Below the pieces are notes generated by a model. It was not told the origin of the DNA. It saw nothing but the letters and a program-made list of their open reading frames with translations, and did not search any database. 64,000 nucleotides of DNA. It comes from Dryococelus australis (Eukaryota; Arthropoda; Insecta; Phasmatodea; Phasmatidae). Below, piece by piece: positions 61,380 through 64,000 of the stretch (within the stretch, counting starts at the first letter, position 1; each line of letters starts with the position of its first letter). Position numbers and translations under genes: made by a program. Location of the stretch: assembly GCA_029891345.1 (NCBI GenBank), contig CM057002.1:59820777-59884776 (forward strand). The letters are read 5' to 3'.

Positions 61380-63665
61380 GTACCAAAGAATAATCAATCT
61401 CGTTTTTCCTTTACAACAATAAACGAGCATTCATTGATTGAGGTAGTCAGAAATCTTATGCCTGAAAACAAAAATTCAGTCAGCCTTGATGAAATCCCCA
61501 TTAAGGTTAACAAATTGTGTGTGCATGCTGCAAAAAGTTATACTTCTTCATAAAAAAGGATCTGTTACAAATGTTGGTAACTACTGACACACATCTGTTT
61601 TACCAGTATTCTCTGAAGTCCTTGAAAAAATCTTATACAAACAATTACTTAGGTATTTGGATAGCAATAATATCATATCTAGTGCTCAATTTGGTTTTCA
61701 ACCACAAAAAGTAAATGGAACAAGCACTTTATAAAGGTTTTAGAGGAAATAGACCATAAAAACTACGTAGCCTTGACCACAAGATACTGTTACAAAAAAT
61801 GTGTAGGGCATGTACTGTATAGAAGGATCAGCTTTAAACATGTTTAAATCATATCTCTCAAATAGAACCCAACAAGTCTGTCTATCTCAGCTACATCATC
61901 TTGCTGAATATAGATCTAAACTAGCCTTGTAGTGATAGGTGTTCCCCAAAGCTCTATCTCAGGACCAATACAGTTTCTAATTTTTGCAAACACTCATCCA
62001 ACTTGCTTAAAGTCTGGTAAGTTAGTCATGTTCGCGGATGATATCTCTTCAATCAAATGTAAAAAAAAAATGCTGATATACATACATACATACACTCGCA
62101 ATTAGGCTACCGCCCGGTGGTGAGCTCTCTCAACTCTCCTTCACCCAACCAACTCCTTTTCCACTCCCTTCCTGAATTTACCAACCCCTCTCACAGATAC
62201 CAATTCCTCCCTCAACACATTCCACTCCCTCACAGACCTCACAAGCATAGACTGCCTACCCCGCTCCGTTCGCCTCCACACCCTCTGAAGCTTCTCGCTG
62301 TTGTTTCCTCTTCCTCTAAAACCCCCCTTACTTAGCTTGCAGTGTAGCCCTCTCCATTCACCACCCTGTACATCCTGACTAGCCGTTCAACTTTCCTCCT
62401 GCCCTTCAATGAGCTCCACCTTATTTCTTTCATAATCACTGATGGTCTATAGTTCCCTTCTTCCTCATCATCCTGCCCTGCCTTCTCCACCTACCCTTCA
62501 CCCACCTTGCTGCCTTTCTCTTCACCTTTTCCAGTTCTCGCACCTCCACTTCCACATACGGGTCCCATACTGCTGCAGCATATTCTAAGTGTTAATATAG
62601 TAAACAATCAAGATGAAATGGAAGCATGGTTGAGTGCAAATAAACTAATTCTTAATATAGGCAAATCTTCATTTTATTCCCAATAAAATAAATAGCAGTT
62701 CCATCACACCTGACTCTACTTATCTGAATCAAGAACAACTGCTTATAGTTAGCACTACAATGTTACTTGGGCTAGCAGTTGATAGCAACTTCAGCTGGAA
62801 ACCTCACATAGCTGTATTGGGTAATAAATTGAGCGCATCATATTTTGCTTTCTACTCAGTAAAAAAAACCTGTTCACTAAGCAGGGCTTTATACTTTGCA
62901 AATGTAAATTTCTTACTAAGGTATGGGATCATTTTTTGGGGTGCATCTGAAAGTTGGAAACAAGATTTTATAATGCAAGACATTAAAATCCCCCCTTCAT
63001 GCAAACGTCACTTCAAAAATCTAAAAATTCTCCATTTTACCTAGTTTGTATATTTACCAGATCATTAATTTTAATTTATCCAAGATTAACTATTATATCC
63101 AACTAATTAAGACAGTCATTCATATGACACTAGGCTTAAAACCAACACAGGTTCTACATACTACATCTCACAGGACAGCGAAATTTGGTAAAAGTCCATT
63201 TATTGCAACTGCTCAGTTCATTAACAATATCTCGCCTCAACCTCAGCAATGTTTACTGTTAAAAAAAAGTTAGCTCTTTTTAAGTTTCCGCTAAAAAAAT
63301 GTTTATTTGAAAATACTTTTTATAATGTTAATGAATACTTCCTATGGATTTTATTATTTAGTGTATGGATGTCCCTTTGAATATACGTGTAATTGAGACT
63401 TGTACTTATCTGGTTTGTTTTCTTATGCTGATATTTCTAATGTAATATGTACATTTATTTATTTGTTGTTTGTACTTAGTTATTGTACATTTTGATGATG
63501 TACCTACATGTGTGCGTATAATTTTGATTTTTATGTTGTATGCTCTATCTTATATTCCTTGTACTAACTTTCAATCAGACCTTATCAAATACATTTTGTA
63601 ATATGTACTTTTATGACAATTTCCTTCTAATAGCTTGTGTGACATAGAAGATAATAAAAATAAAT
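61380..63665 (+). mobile_element. LINE (non-LTR retrotransposon), 3' part, RT decayed
   Basis: Reverse transcriptase blocks appear in mixed frames: QFGFQPQKVNGTST, GSALNMFKSYLSNRTQQVCL, and LVMFADDIS, which holds the FADD catalytic motif, at about 62023-62046. After the insertion below, the thumb and C-terminal region continue with EMEAWLSANKLILNIGKSSF, VDSNFSWKPHIAVLGNKL and NFLLRYGIIFWG. The element ends in an AATAAAAATAAATAAATAAG tail at about 63650. A GVPQ block near 61943 is also visible. Confidence 0.85.
62086..62590 (-). mobile_element. Second LINE 3' fragment inserted antisense into the first
   Basis: On the minus strand it starts LEYAAAVWDPYVEVEVRELE and KVKRKAARWVKGRW, the C-terminal end of a LINE RT. 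Shifted frames follow with KGRRKVERLVRMYRVVNGE and SVREWNVLREELVS. The 3' terminus is a TATG microsatellite (62086-62095 region). It interrupts the + strand RT between its FADD block and thumb. The + strand frame at 62117-62335 is its antisense shadow. Confidence 0.85.
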
Positions 63666-63669
63666 AAAT

Positions 63670-64000
63670 AAGTAAAAGAAGTACTTTCTCAGGATCGCAC
63701 ATTAATGGTACAGTTATTTTCATACTAGAACGTAACGCTTTTGTAGCACAGCCTCAAGGCTTGGCTACAATTGCGTTGAAGCTACAACAACCCATTACAA
63801 TAACTCACAAATTCATAGAGAGAAATGGCAATGGCTACAATCGACGTAAAACGTTGCAGCGATGCTAAAAGAGAAACACAACGCGTTAAAAGTTGGCCAA
63901 CATTCACGTCTTTGCGTTTAACATTTAATGCCAACCAATCAGAATCCAAGACTTCACAAACAAATGAAAACAAACTGTACAGACGATTGGCAAGAGATGC
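63670..64000. other. No identifiable feature
   Basis: This is AT-rich flank after the LINE tail. A 63-codon minus-strand frame (63973-63782) has no recognisable motif. Confidence 0.5.

Overview
This window is eukaryotic, intron-rich and AT-rich, and most of it is transposable-element debris. Long dinucleotide and homopolymer tracts, an errantivirus-type env, and a DUF4817-associated mariner-like transposase of a kind common in arthropods point to an arthropod with a large, repeat-laden genome. I cannot name the species.

Two host genes are clear. On the + strand, six exons between 5443 and 34595 encode the C-terminal half of a peroxisomal acyl-CoA oxidase of the ACOX3 type. All splice phases agree, the catalytic TYEG and GGHGY motifs are present, and the protein ends in the peroxisomal signal SKL. 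Its N-terminal exons lie to the left of the window. On the - strand, five exons between 49611 and 41066 encode DIMT1, the 18S rRNA adenine dimethyltransferase. Everything is present except a short N-terminal exon that I could not locate. A third gene is suggested only by a 26-codon + strand terminal exon at 40813-40890 with a possible PCNA-binding motif. It ends tail-to-tail with DIMT1, and the two genes would use interleaved poly(A) signals.

Layout: 0.2-0.8 kb, LTR with primer-binding site; 2.06-2.69 kb, dead mariner-like transposase; 2.84-4.80 kb, a roughly 2-kb solo LTR (copy A); 5.4-34.6 kb, ACOX3 exons with element-filled introns. Those introns hold an env-bearing Gypsy element at 13.5-19.2 kb split by LTR copy B, a 70-bp satellite at 20.85-21.34 kb, a pogo-like element at 24.9-26.5 kb, and LTR copy D at 27.1-29.8 kb. 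Then 35.4-38.5 kb holds LTR copy C with its primer-binding site and gag; 38.6-39.3 kb a MITE; 41.1-49.6 kb DIMT1; 47.75-48.19 kb a very long GA/G/CA tract; 51.3-52.5 kb a nested inverted-repeat element; 54.0-57.5 kb a complete but dead Tigger/pogo transposon; 57.7-59.6 kb a broken minus-strand Gypsy element; and 61.4-63.7 kb a LINE interrupted by an opposite-strand LINE.

The most unusual signals are: (1) a family of four roughly 2-kb LTRs whose long U5 carries a proline-rich reading frame conserved at protein level between copies; (2) two different Gypsy-like elements whose gag region carries tandem PHD-like zinc-finger patterns; (3) three exact or long foldback hairpins.
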